Part shown: piece by piece, positions 26,621 to 58,100 of the stretch
Numbering within the stretch: position 1 is the stretch's first letter
How the letters are laid out: each line of letters begins with the position of its first letter
Assembly (NCBI GenBank): GCA_013399855.1
Contig: VXAY01006712.1
Location: 862,305-926,304 of the forward strand
Source: Oxyruncus cristatus
Lineage: Eukaryota; Chordata; Aves; Passeriformes; Cotingidae
Reading direction: 5' to 3'
Length of the DNA stretch: 64,000 nt
Program-made: the position numbers and the translations under genes
The notes under the pieces: generated by a model
The model's database searches: none
The model's input: only the letters and a program-made list of their open reading frames with translations
What the model was told of the DNA's origin: nothing

Positions 26621-28237
26621 TTATATGCAAGTGCTTCATTACAATGAAAGTGCTCCTACAAGCCACAGGCTGCTCAAAGTCCTCTCTCTAGAGAAGCAAA
26701 AGAGAATTTTCTTTTTTTCTCTTAAGGTATCTCCAGCTAAAATAGCTTATTATAGTTTGCTCTGCAAGCAGTAAGCTATAAGGAACACAAGGATCCGAAA
26801 ACTCCAGTTTGATGGCCTCTTGTAGCAGGCTGCAATTTTTGGTAAATTTTAACTGTTCACTTAAATACTGAGTAGTTGTAGAGCCATAGAGATGATCCGG
26901 TGCACGTTGGTTCATGGAGAGCTCCATAACTGGTCAGATGATTTGCAGTTCGCCTGCGCTGGTTCTTTTTTCCCAGCAGAATGAAAGGTGGATGGTTGTT
27001 TTTACATCAAAAATAAGTCAGTTATATTCTGACTTACTATGTATTCTTACATATTCTGACTATATTCTGCTAGTGCTTGTGAAAAATAGCTGGTGGGTAA
27101 TAACACTGATGGGCGATGAATTTCCATAGGGTATTTGGTTGAAAAAAAAAAATGTGGTAAAAATTATACTAGATTCCCTTCTCTGTAGCACAAAACCCCC
27201 AGAAAATACCTAAAAATACTGTTTTAAAAGCAAAAGTGGGTTTGATGTAGCTGTTTGATACCTGCTGCCATACTGGTAGCCACAAAACATGCACTCTTGA
27301 AGGTCTGTGAAAAAGACCCTATATAGGCTCTCCCTTTCCTTGGAGACCCTGCACTGTTGAGCAGTTTCTTGTAATTTTACTTGGCCTGTTTCTTCTGGGG
27401 GCTCTGTCTTGTGAGCCATTATAATCTTTTGGATCAAGAATGAAGCCTTTACATGTGCCATGGAGACTGTTTTTTAGGGGCACCACCTTCCCACCTGCAT
27501 CTCTGGGAAGCCCTGTACTGTTGAGTGAAATCTACTTCAAACCCACAGTGACTTGTGTTTAAAAATTTCCACCCCTTTACATAGCTCACACCCTTCTAAA
27601 AGCTCTGGGATGAACAGTGGGAAGTACATATGCTAAATACAGTCTGATGTAATGGTATTACAAGTCTGCATATTGAGAAGTGTGTTACCTACAGTTGTCT
27701 TCAGATAAATGAAATGCCTCATTGTGCCCAGTTGTGCTTGTTTTGGAGTGGCCCTCTGTTCTTTTGTGATCACAACAAAATAAGTACAAGCCTGCAAGGT
27801 TTTGTTGTAGATATCCAGATATTCTTTCTGAGCTTTGTCTGGTACATCGTGCACCAGCACAGGAAGGGTCCCAGACTCTTAACCAGTATCAGCAGTTGCT
27901 ACTGCAGTGCAAATGCTGAATAATTTTGTACTGACTAGTTATCAGGCAGCTTGGGATAGGAGAAACAAATTAAATTTTGAAAGGGTTGATGTGTATGCTT
28001 TTTATCAGGTCTGCTTAATTTTTTTTTTTTTTTTTGTGTTAAGTGCAATGTCAGGGTCTTGGATCCGTTGGATGCAAATGTAGCATGTCTGGTTTCTGTC
28101 AGGAATGGTCTGCCCTGGTAATCTGGGAAGTAAAAGCCAAACTTTTGGGGGAGGATTTATTGTAATTCCCATATCAGAACTTGCCCTTCAGGTTTATGTG
28201 GTAATGATGTCAAGGCCTGTTTCTTCTCTCTTCTCAG

Positions 28238-28300
28238 AAAGGACGTGTTTCTGACTGCTTCCCAGCTCCCGGCCGTGCAGGAGGCTCCAGAGGGTGGCAG
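28238..28300 (+). other. Candidate noncoding 5' exon of SEMA4D
   Basis: A 63-nt GC-richer segment sits between a strong acceptor (tgtttcttctctcttctcag) and a usable donor (GGTGGCAG|gtacat). It contains no ATG, as expected for a leader exon, and lies 5.9 kb upstream of the start-codon exon on the same strand. This rests on splice-site appearance and composition only; no homology is recognised. Confidence 0.25.
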
Positions 28301-31300
28301 GTACATATAGCGAAATAGAGTTACAGCCCCACAGCAAAGGGGGACTGTGGTGGATCCATGGTGACTCTTGTTATAGGTGTCTTTGTCAGCAAAACAAATA
28401 AATACACTGCAAGAAAACTAGGGACTTACGCCATACTGAAAAATGTAAATAAGGGGGTTTATTATAAGCTTGATTTATTGCTTTCCTTTGCTCCAAGATC
28501 AAAATACTCAAGAAACTTAGTAGGAAAGGGACTTTTTCACTTGGAAACATAATGTAAATTTGCCTGTTTTTCAGTTGCCACTGAATGGTCACGTTCAGGA
28601 TTGCAGGTTCCCTGTGATACGCAGTTTGTGTTATGAGGGGCTATTGGACTTGCTTTTGAAGATATTTGACTCTGAAAGTGTTGCTGGACACTGAGGATAA
28701 TTTTTTTTAAAGCACACGTACCTGTTAATCTAAACATGCAGGTACCTTCACAAGTGCCAGTAGTTGACAGTAGGCATCTTCAGATAACTTGAGTGACTCA
28801 CTCAGTCCTGTGAACCCCAAAAGAAATGAGAAAGAAACTGAGCAACATTTTTGATAGTGACAATACGTTTAAGTGGTAGGAGAATATGAACTTGGAATTT
28901 TAGGGACTTTATTTCTTGCTCATTTGAGTGGTTTTCAGTGCAGCACTGACACTGTCACAACCCGGGGTCAGTATCTGGGAGTACCCAGTGGGGCAGAAAA
29001 GGGTCTTAGAACATGCCCTGGGGAGCTCTTGAATTCTGTATTTGGGACAGCTCAGCATCCAAGTTAGTTAGCTCTTTCCTGTTGCTTTTTGAAATTGAAG
29101 CCTATTTCTAATGATCTGCCCATAGTAATCTGAAAAGTAAGAATTTTAATCTCCTATTTATCTTGTAATTCTTTTTTTTGCATAATACTTTATCTTTGTG
29201 TAATCTTCACCCCCAGAAAAAGAGCATGGTGGTAAAAGAAAAGGAATGTAAGTTTAAAAAAAAAGGTATCTCTTTAAGTATTCCACTGAAGATAAAGATG
29301 TTCTCTGCTTTAAACACAAGCATTAGTTTCCTGAGTAGTGCTTGATTAAGCATATTTTTCATGCAGGATCAGAAAATACTAATTTCTGGCCTAAAACTGG
29401 GAATCTTAACTTTCCTCAGAAATTTTATCCTCTTTTAGCACTAGAGCACAGCCTCCAACAGGCTTTGTGATAGAAATAAAGGCCACGTCAAATTAAAATC
29501 TTGGTCTAATCTTTAAGCACCTAGCAACTACAAAGTGTTTCTTTTACAGTTTGAAATGTAAATAATCCCATGCTCTACATGTATGTTAGTCATAAAGGGC
29601 TACTGGTCTGCTCGTTTGAGGTTGTACCTTACTTCAGCAGAAAGGGAGTCCAAATGTATTCTGTAATGAAAAGATTGTAAATAGTGATGTTTTTCGTGAG
29701 TCTGTTTAAAAATGGCTCTGTGCTTGAGGTTTGAAAGGGTGAGAAGGATATATAAAGCAAAGGATATATTCAGCCTGTCCTTACTGGTCTGAATTACACG
29801 AACTTTGTAAATAAAACTCAGCTCTCAAAGGTTATAAAATAGGTATCAATAAACATTGAGTCAGGCCTGTGTTCTGTTAAAGCTTCATAAACTTTCAAAA
29901 GAAAGTTAGTTAAGGAGAACATGCAATTTATGCCCTCTGACAGATGACTCCTTTAACCCCTCCCTTTTCTGCTAGAGGAAGCAATTTACTCATAAATTTG
30001 CCTGCCTCTGCATGTTGAACTTCATATCCCTCATCCTAGTAACATACAAGTTTTGCAAATGCATAATTTTTCAATTATTTTACTCCAAAAATTGCAGGGT
30101 AGGCTGCCTGATAAACCTGCCATGTTTTTTTTTGCTGTGAGATCCTTCTTTGCTGTGACTGGACAACCAGTGAAAGTGATTTGATGGAGAGGTGGGGAAG
30201 TACGTATTTTAGAGGGCCTTCCTTAGAGCCCAAAGGAAGGTGATCTTTTACCTGACAGCCTCACTGGGGGCTTGCATCATCTGTGGTCATGTAGTTGCAT
30301 GTTGCTTGTGTTGGGGAAGAAGACGGGGTGATAGGTGGGAGCAGAAGCACAGAGTAGGTGAGGGGTTGTAAGGAAAGATAAACTCTGTGGAGGAGAATAA
30401 AGTGCCTCACAGAATGGGAGGAAAATGATGGGAATGCTTAGCATGGCTGGGGAATCCTGAAAAGAGTGGGAGAATTAGGCCAGGAGGGCCAGTGCTTATT
30501 TGGCTTTGTGCAGGGAGAAGTAGGATGTCATTTACTGGGAATCACCAGGATCTCAGCTATAATGCTGACTGCTGCTGGTGTGTTAATAAATTCTCCTGTG
30601 TTTTTAACCTTCGTATAAAAAAATAAAGGTAGATCCACGTAGCAGTTTATGTAAAATCGAGCCAAACTGAGAAAGTTGCACAATGCAACTGAGTGTTTCT
30701 TAGGAGGAAGAATATTTCAAAACCAGTGTTGAGAAATTGGTAATTTCTTAACTTCGAAATTCCAGAATTTAGATAACTTGTGCAAGATTTGTGCATACAA
30801 GATATGTGTTTGGATCCAGATTTACCCTACTGACTGGGGAAGAAGACACTGGCCTCTGGTTTGCATTACCTGTAAAAAAACCTGGGTATTGGTAAGGGTT
30901 GCTGAATTGACATCTCTGAAAGGTGAAGTTTTATGTTCACAGGTACTTCTGTGAAGTAAAGATGGCTCTGTTGGGTTTTCAGCTTCTCTCACTGCAGGGC
31001 TAGTGTTTTGCGTTTTTCTAGAAGGTAGAGCAAAGCACTTGGTCTGTGATGCCCAGTGACACAGGCAGTGTGAGAGACATGTTGGTAACAGTCAACATAT
31101 GCCACTGCAACTCTGTGCTTTCATAATTCATGCTAATATTACTTATTAGCAGTTTTGCAGCCTGAAATTTTTTCAACAGCTTTGATTTTTCTGTCCCTTG
31201 AGAGAGCAGGAAGTTGGCTCTACCTATTTCTCTGCCTGTGCATTCAAATTATATGTGTGAATGGGAATGTTCCCCGGTCTGAGCTTCCAACTGTGCTCTG

Positions 31301-34268
31301 ACAAACTGACAGGAGCTCTGTTGAGATTGTTTCTTCTTCTATAGTTGCACTGTTTTTACTCACTATAAGCATAAGCATTATTGAAAAGTCGTGCTAGTAG
31401 TGTACATTATTTTGCTCCCTTTCATTATTATACACTGATGTAAGATCATCACCAGAGTGTGTAAACTAAAATCACTGATTTAAATTTACCTCAGAAAGTT
31501 GTTAGCGGTTTTACAGAAAAGTTGACCTGTGGTCTTTTAATTAGAGTTTAAGTATGTAACCAGGCATTTCAGGTTTCTTTCTGCTTTACTTTTTCAGTGT
31601 TCTTATTTTCAAGCGAATTATGGCTCGTTTTTTTGAAGTAAAACTTAAAGCATTTAGGAGACCTAACCTTTCAGAAATGTGAAGCACTCAGATCTAATCA
31701 AAGCCAGTGAACACTAATGGAACTGAGTTAATTTGGAAATCAGGCCATTGTCTGGGCCTTTTTTTTTACTCTTTTTCCTTTTTCTATTGCTTGTGTTACA
31801 TAAAAAGAGATTCATATTAGATTATGGATGACTTCCCATTAGATGTCAGTGAAGGATAATTTTTAGCACAGGGAAGGGAGGAGTAAGGGAGAGTAATTAA
31901 ATTGAAGGCTAAATTAAAGGACAAGGTCCCGAGTGCATTTTCATCTCTATTTAAAGTAATAGAAATGAGAACAAAGTGGATCTTGCACAATTGGGCATGT
32001 AACATTCACTGTATTGTGTCTCGCCCATTTTTATAACATGCAAAATTTTACCATAGATCAACAAATAATGTCCCACTTAATAAGTCAGACTTGTTAAGGT
32101 GAAAAAAGGACCTGTCTTGCGAGCCTGAACTGTAGGAATGAAATCACAGTTTTCACTTTGTATGGCCAGAGCAATTCTCAGTCCACACAGCAAAGTAGGT
32201 GCTAAGCAATCCAGCCAGACCTTTTGTCATCTTCAACAGATACTGTAATTTGTTTCAGGTTTCGTTGTGCTTTTGCATTTTCTGAGAAAGGTGAGCTAGG
32301 CTAGGAATGGAACTGTGGCTGTGGGGAAACTCAGGGTTTTCCTTTAGTAGGGCTTGGATTTGCTAATCCTGTTTTAAAGTCCAGAAAATTTACAGGACTT
32401 CAGAATCATTCTGGAGTCATCTCTCTACCATGTGGTATAGTACATAACTGATAGCTTATAGATGTCCTGGGGCTGTCTCTTTTAGAAAAACAAAAACAAA
32501 ACACACAGATTTAACAGGGAATTATTACATGGAGTCTTTTCAGTAACTAAGGGTAGCAGGAAATAAAGAATTAGCAGTGTATAGAAATAATGGCTTAATG
32601 ATCCTTCTTCAAACTGCTGTTTTCCCCCTCACATTTCTATTAAAGTTGCTAAACTGCCTGGAACGTAACTGCTATTGCCTTTTAAACAACTACCTGTAAA
32701 GCTGTGTGTTTAATCACAATATGTTTATGTGATACCTTGTAAATTTGAGTGGGCACTTTTTAATGTATTGGACAGCAAAAGGTGGAATTGCTCATGTATG
32801 ATGATGAACAGGAAGGGTGAATGACAGACAAACAAGCCTACTCAGCTTAACTGAAAATATAGTGTCTTAGAAAACAAAATGATGTACCTGATCTGCTACA
32901 AACAGTTGGATCTGATCTGAACTGCTTACCAAGATGGTGACAACAAAAAAAAAAACCAAAATAAACCCCACAAAAAAATATGTATGTCACAGATTCAGCT
33001 TGAGCAGGTTGTGATCTTGTGCAGGTTTTTTTCTTAGTAGACAAAAGATGTGTAGGAGCAGACGAGACTTTGAAATCTTTTAATCCTCTTACCTGCGATT
33101 GTCTAGTAAAGCAGGTGTATACACTTCAAATGTAGTTGCCCATTGTCTACTCAGCCATGTTACGTCTGCATTTGTTGCAGATCTGCTGCCTGCACTTTCC
33201 AGAGGTTCCAACTTGCCTTTGCCTCTGCTTAAACCCGGGACCTCTCCCTGCCAGAGGCTTGCTTGTGCTTGGAGATGTCTGTGCTCCAGCTTCACCCCAG
33301 TCTTTTTACTTCAGTGTTCCTCAAGTACTGACCCCTTCCTCTTTAGTGTTATTAATGATTTTGTAACCTTTGCTTGCCCTCTTGCTGGATCACCTCTAGG
33401 TGTTGTGACTGCCTTGGCTTGTGGCATGTCTCTTAGTGATGCTGTGCTGGTCTCCCAGGCAATGGCACAGTGGAAATCCAGCATCTTCCGTGCCCTGCTT
33501 TTCTCACCACCGCCCTGCCCTGAGAGTACAGCCCTCAAAAGTTATCTGTAATCTAGTAACTGATAAATGCACTCGCTTTTCCTGGTAGGTGCTTAATAAA
33601 TCTTCACCTAGGAGGAGTTGTAGGAAGACAGGAGCAATGGAGACTTGTGGAAGATGATGTAGAAAGCAGTGAAGAGTTTTGTTGATTATTGTGGACAGGC
33701 CTTTCTGGGCCTGACAGTAATGGGTGACTCAGAGTGACTTTCACAGAACTATCCAGCGCTTCCACGAGTCAAGTGGTTTCTCCCTTTATTTTTGTATGTG
33801 CATTAACTCTTTGTTTCTGTAGCTGTATTTCTTTCTACCCCACACACCTTGAGTAGCATTAGAAAACTTCACTAAAAAAGACACTTGCGTAAGATCCCAA
33901 GGATGGGAGACACAGCAGGTTTGTGTAAGCAGTGCTTAGGATTAATGTTGCATTTCTCATGTCCTTTACTCTCTGAACTTAAACTACAGTCATATTTTGT
34001 GCATTAAACGTAATTGAAAATTCAGAATATTTATACTTGGCATTCCAATTGAAATGACTCCTTTCAATTGCTGCCTATTTGCTGTGTTATGTCTTGTTTT
34101 CAAAGACATTATTTTCATCAATTAATGTATTTTTTTTAATCCAAATTGAGCTATGCGGACAGCTGTAGAAATACTGCAAGATCAGGGCTATTTTTGTCAG
34201 TATTTGGTTTGCTTCTTACTCCCCTCCTCTCTCCGCAGCATCGTTTGTTTCTCCCTCGAAACAGAAGA

Positions 34269-34367
34269 ATGTGCTCAGTCGCGCTTCTCAGCAGCTCTGC
34301 AGCCTGTGGAGAGTGTGGGCAGTTTCTGTACGCAGCATCCTGGAAAATGTGTGTTCTCTTGAAGTGA
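34269..34367 (+). promoter_or_regulatory. Upstream ORF in the SEMA4D 5' UTR (32 codons plus stop)
   Basis: An ATG at 34269 opens a 32-codon frame closed by TGA at 34365-34367, 170 nt before the SEMA4D start. A second mini-ORF (ATG CCG GGT CTC TGA) lies at 34436-34450. Both end before the main ATG, so they could lower or condition SEMA4D translation through reinitiation. No protein function is claimed. The effect is inferred and no ribosome data are available here. Confidence 0.5.
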
Positions 34368-34537
34368 TCTGCTAGAAAGCACGTACTCGTGCAGTTGTTC
34401 CAGCCTCCGTGGTTGCACTGCTCTCAAGGTCTGAAATGCCGGGTCTCTGATACTCCCTGGGATTTGCATTTCGTCTGCTGAAGAGACTCTGTCTGCCGTG
34501 CTTGTCCAGAGAACCCTGCAGAGCAAGGACGCTGAAA

Positions 34538-53063
<18,526 letters not shown>

Positions 53064-54615
53064 GGGCCGCAGCCGTCCCTTTCCGTGGTGGCCGTGAGCT
53101 GTGGTCCCACGACTGGCTGTTGGAGCGCGGGCAGCGCGGCGAGCTGTGACAGCTAAGCCATAGTGGGGTTTTCGTGCTTCGGCTGTACAGCAAGCCAACT
53201 TTCATTCAGATCTCAGCAGATTAGAGAAGTGGTGTTCTTGTCTGGAGACCATGGCATCTTGTGTTGTACTGTCCTTTTTTTTTTAAACTTTTTTTTTTTT
53301 TTTTAAATGGCCTGTTTCAGATCACCACTTGTTTGTTCCCAGTTTTTTCCCCCACTGAGCGCTTTGCTCCAGTGAAGCTACTTGCTTGTTCTTTGGCCAT
53401 GTTCTTCCATAGAGTAAAAGTAACTTTCTAATTCAGTTGGCTTTAAAAATTGCTTCAGTCTACACACATTTTTAGTTGCCATTAAAAAAAGACCTAGTTT
53501 CATTTTAATTCCAAATTGGAAATTGAGTTTAGTTTATCAGATTGGTAAATTACAGACTTTTGTCCAGATTGGGACATTTTTTTTCTTTGCTTCTAGTGAT
53601 TAATTTTAGTTTTATGCTTTGTGTTTTGGCACACTAGATCTCTGTAGTTGGTTAAAATTAATTTTTTTAACTACTTTTTAAGTATCTTAGATTTTAAGGT
53701 ACAATGGGGATAGCATTGCCTTGATTTGTGTAAGACTCAGGGATAATCTTGTTTAAAGGTTTTTTTCTTTGCTGCTTTCTAGAAATGTAGGTACAACAAT
53801 ATCAGTACAAAACATGGAGTTAGTGGGGAATGGGGAAGGAGGAAATAAATGCTTTTGTTTTTCTTTTTTTTTTTTCCTCCCCCCCACCAGCCAGAAAGCT
53901 GGACACAGTGATGTTTTATTTTCTATACAAAACTGGATTCTTTTTTTCTTTAGTTAATGAAACAGTACAGGCAAGCAGCTGTCAGCAGTGACAAGGAAAG
54001 AGTTCTCTTGCATTGTGGAAGCAAAACAGGAATTAAGAAGAATTAATTCTGACAATTCATCTGGTGACTCTCTGAAGTGGACTGTAAGGACTCAGCCTGA
54101 TGAGAAAACATTGCCGATCTTTTTTCTTCTTTTCAGGTTCAGAAATAAACTCAGCTTCTTTTTGTGACAAATCGCTGCAGCATCACCCTTTCCAGATGAT
54201 ACCTTCCACTCTCCTATGCAACTGGAGACTGAAACTGGAGCTGCTTTAACAATCAGTCCTTTGAACTGTCTATGTGAATCATGCCTGCTGACGTGAAAGT
54301 GTGCGTTTGTTCTCAGCCTGGTTCACAGCAGCACTGTTTGTCTGTAAAACCATTTTGTGTGCAGTAACAGTCCTGAAGAATTGTTTCTCTCACTGCATCT
54401 TTCTGTAAATATTGCTAGAAGTAGAATTTGTTTCAATAGTAAACAGCAGAATGCCTGGGCTGCTTTTCTATGTTGAACTTCCATGCGAACATAATTTAGA
54501 CCATCTTAGTGTAAACATTTTATATTTTATAAGATTCAGTTTGGCTTTATTTTTCTATTTTTAATTATGTACATATAACAGAATAAATATTAAAATAAAT
54601 TGTATTATTTATGAA
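53064..54615 (+). other. SEMA4D: SEMA4D 3' untranslated region
   Basis: The region from the stop to the predicted cleavage site has no open coding potential. It holds an A/T-rich body, a T-rich run at 53275-53304, isolated AATAAA hexamers at 53844 and 54144 that could give shorter 3' ends, and a Pumilio-type TGTAAATA at 54404-54411. The main end is taken from the paired AATAAA hexamers at 54582 and 54594. The exact cleavage position is inferred to within about 20 nt. Confidence 0.75.
54582..54599 (+). promoter_or_regulatory. Paired canonical polyadenylation signals of SEMA4D
   Basis: Two AATAAA hexamers start at 54582 and 54594 and are followed by TG-containing sequence (tgttccttgtggtttcc) at about 54658-54674, the usual downstream element type. 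They mark the 3' end of the transmembrane transcript. The alternative exon starts about 360 bases further on, so using it requires read-through of, or splicing past, this site. Confidence 0.7.
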
Positions 54616-54958
54616 ATGTGACACAATGACACCTGCTTTCCATTTGGCAAGCACTAATGTTCCTTGTGGTTTCCTTTGAGGGGAAAAGCGAAAAACTTTT
54701 GTAATTAATTTGAAACAGCCTCTCAATTTCCATTAAATAGGTTGTAACCCAAGGTGGAGGGTTTGGAAGGATGGGGGGAAAAAAACGTGGGTGAAGGAAG
54801 AAAGTGCTTTTCTCTAGCGGCCAAGGGACACTCCCTTTTACTACCTTTCTAAAATTCATTTGTCTTTTTGCATTATTTCTTCATTGTGTGATGTATTTCT
54901 TACAACTTTTTTCCTTAGTACCCTTTTACTTTCTTTTCTGTCCTCTTCTGTCACACAG

Positions 54959-55165
54959 CCGCATCTCCTATACCTTTCCCTCCTACTGGTACCTCCTTTT
55001 TGTCCTGTGTGGGAAGTGATTCACCTCCTTCACCCACCAGTACCCAGCCTGATGTTTGGTCTAGCACAGACCCCATAAAGGTCATGTTGTTGCCACCTTT
55101 CCTAAGTGACCAGACACAGCATGTTAGTGTCCGGGGACCTTTCCACCTCTTCTGCCAAGCCACAG
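54959..55165 (+). CDS. SEMA4D: Alternative SEMA4D exon, predicted soluble-isoform C-terminus (partial)
   Basis: The exon is 207 nt between a long pyrimidine acceptor (ttctgtcctcttctgtcacacag) and donor CACAG|gtaagt. It enters in phase 1, exactly as exon 13 leaves. The frame is open for all 69 residues, with ASPIPFPPTGTSFLSCVG near the start, then LLPPFLSDQTQHV and FHLFCQATG at the end. The human short isoform, as I recall it, has a Pro/Ser-rich lead followed by LLPPFLSDQAQHV and LFCQATG, then a second Ig-like segment without a transmembrane helix. If spliced from 51248 it replaces Ig, stalk, membrane and cytoplasmic parts. It leaves in phase 1; the next exon was not found before 64000. Confidence 0.82.
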
Positions 55166-58100
55166 GTAAGTTGGAGGACCCCTGTATAAGCCAGCACTGT
55201 CTGCATTAAAGGCTTAGCTATGTCACCATGTACTGTGTAAGTTTTACTTTCCTGATGCTGGGGGGACAGAGGGGGAGAGAAGAGAGACAAGGTCAGGATG
55301 CCAACATGCTGCTACTGAGAGTCAGTCACTGCAAGGACTGTACCCTGTAGTGAGGGCTGCGATTTAGTAGCCTGCTTTAGTGTGTACATTGTCAGTTGAT
55401 TTTTATTAGGCTCAGTGAGGCAGGATTGCAGAAGGATGTTTAGCAGGTAGGTATTTTCTTGGTCAGCGTGTATAAAATTTAAAAAACACACTTGTATTGG
55501 ACTTGAATTTGGTGTATTTTCTGGGCCAGGTCAGTTACTCCTTTTTCATCATGTTTTAAATGGTAAAGGACTTACAGTAACAACAAATTCTGTGTTACAA
55601 TGGATGTATTCTCTGAGGTGTACAGAAGGAAAATGCTATTTTTTTCCATAGAAATTCAACACTTGCCTTCCAGCTTTTGTTTGGATTGTTACAAATTACA
55701 GTTTGCTGGTTTAAGCTAAGTGTGATTTAATGGGTCTAACCAGGTCTTTGGATGTAACCTTGTTCCTTAAAATAAGAGATTATATAGATTGAGGAATTTT
55801 AAAAAGTAGCATTGTTTCATATTGGTCTCAGAGTATTATCTGGAGTCAGATCAAAATGCATAAATCTGTATTAGTGTAGATCTTAACAAAGGCATTATTT
55901 TTATTTCCATGGCTAAAAAGAACAACAGTGGGATGAAGGTTCTTTAATAGAATGGAATAATTTAGATTGAAAAAAGACCTTTCAGCAATAATGTGTTCAC
56001 TTTTTCTATAGACAATTCAGAAACTTCATTGTGCAATGTAAAAAAAAAATGTAATAGCATAAATAGCACAAAAGATTTAAGCAGACCTGGCATTTTTTTA
56101 AAAATTACTTTCATCCAGCAGTGCCTGTTTTAACGTGATGCTTTTGAAAATTGTCATTAATTGTATTTGCTTTGGCAGTGAAGGAAGGAGCAGTGTCCTA
56201 AAGTCAGCCTGTGGGATTCACTCCTCAGGAGGTGTAGGGGTGCATATTGGAAGAAAGTGTCACAACTACCTGACATCCGAGAGATGCAGTGATGGCACAG
56301 GCAGGGCCGAGATGCCCCAGCTGTGGAAGAGCTTCTGATTCATCTCAGAAAGCAGTGAAAGACCTGACTTTGTGTTACAGATGGGGGATTTACTCCCTTT
56401 GGGAAACAAGGCTGATACATCACACTCTTCTCATATCCAGAATTAAAACTAATCTGTTGATACTAAAAAAAAACCCCAAAACCAAATAAAAAACAAAACA
56501 AAAACAACAACAAAAAAACCCCACCAACCAAACAAACAAAAAAACCCCAAACCAACAAACAAAAAAACAAAAACCAAACCAACAACAACAACAAAAAACA
56601 AAAACCAAAAAAAACAACAACAAAGCAAAAAAAAACCCACAAAAAAACCACCTCCACACACACACCAAACCAGCAAATGCAAACCATCACACTGAACTGG
56701 TGCAGATACTTAGCATCTCTCTGGGGTTCTGCATATGAGGATCTATACATTTATCCTGAGTGGGGGGTGGCTAAGCAAGTGCTTTTGCTAGGAAGGTCTC
56801 TGCTTGGACTTAATTCACATTTCTTCAGTGTTTGTTTATGTAAAGAAATATCAACATAGCTGTAATGGAACTTTATTTCCCTCAGCTATGAACATAAGGA
56901 AGAATATGTTTACAAGGAGCAGAAGGGTTAAGTGAGACTGCCAGAGAGTTAAATGTTGTGCCTGGTTGTCTGCATGAAGGATATGGTGTCAGCCAGTGTA
57001 TGTTGCAAATACATAGGCCGTCACATCATCCAGTCAAAAACCTCAAGCTTATTTTCAATGAAGTTTCGAATGTTATTTTATGAGAACTGGCGAATCTCTT
57101 CCTTTTTTTTTAACTGTAAATGTCTTGTTTCAAGCTGTCTGGAAACCCAGCAGGAGTTGGTGAGTTCTTTTGCTCATCTCTTACTCATCCCACGTGTTTC
57201 AACCTGAAAGCTTGGCTGTGGGTAACACTTTACAACCCTGTGACTGGCTCATTTCAGCAAGGTGAAGTTGATGTGGATACAGCACTTGTGACATACGGTT
57301 ACCTTTTTTTTTCTGAAAAAACCCCTGATTTTTCAAGAATGGGGTACTCCTGCCCTACCTGAAGAGGAAGGAATAAATCTGCCTGTACAGCTTTTCTCCC
57401 AGTTAATTTCTCTCTGCTCCCCTGAAGAGTCCCACGTTTCTCCAGAGACCTGCCCACTGTTTGTGGGGAAACATCCGGCTTCATCTCTATTAGAATTTTC
57501 TCTCCCAGGGCAGATTTTTTTAAGCCCTTTACAGACATTTTAGGCGAGCTTCAAATAAATTGAGTGAAACACTACACCATCTGGTTCAGGGGGGGAGAGA
57601 CAGCTGATGATGTGTGCACCTGCTTTATAAATTTCTCTGGCGTGCTCTGTTGAAATTGGGTGCAGTAGAAACAGGCTTTTCTCAGCAGATTTGGTTCTGC
57701 TTGGAGATGCTTTACTGACACCTCCTCCTCTAGTATTAGAGTTTTGTAGCTTCCCAGAAAAATGGTCGTGCTGAGCAACAATTTAAATGCCTCGATAATA
57801 AGACACTCTGCAGAACATGGTGCTTTATGTGTACTTCTGCCGTGTAGAGTCAGACTCTCTGAGTCTGGGGTGTCACATGTTTGTCTGCAGCTGGAGGTTT
57901 TACATAATGGATTATTTTCAGTCTTGGTAAAATAACCCCAGGAGTGTAAACAATAAAAGTTCTGTGAACTGGGCAATTTACTTTAAAGCAGTTGCCATTT
58001 CATGGAGCTACTGAGATGGGTATCTGGTAATACCCACACACAGTGCTGGTTCCCTGTGGTTGTGCTATTTTAAAGGGAGTGCCAGAAAGCTTCCCATCCG

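Larger units (their letters stand above)
1..34238. other. Upstream / 5'-intronic DNA without recognised coding exons
   Basis: I read this stretch on both strands and found no reading frame I can assign to a known protein. Open frames are short and lack splice-linked continuity. It holds poly(T) runs (for example 4204-4220 and 28019-28035), a degenerate G/T tract (5502-5706), two LTR-related segments, one SINE, a CG palindrome and a candidate noncoding exon, all listed separately. No CpG island or obvious promoter is visible. Since the start-codon exon has an upstream acceptor, part or all of this is probably SEMA4D 5' intron. Confidence 0.6.

Noticed and set aside
33099..33551. 150-codon plus-strand open frame upstream of SEMA4D
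   Set aside because: Composition is Ser/Leu/Cys-rich without a motif, no splice sites match, and the length is within chance for this region.
56420..56750. Minus-strand open frames rich in Phe, Val, Cys and Gly
   Set aside because: They are artefacts of the A/C tract at 56464-56670.
57572..57976. 134-codon minus-strand frame considered as a SECISBP2 exon
   Set aside because: No match to the L7Ae-type RNA-binding domain or the C-terminal tail of SECISBP2 as I know it.
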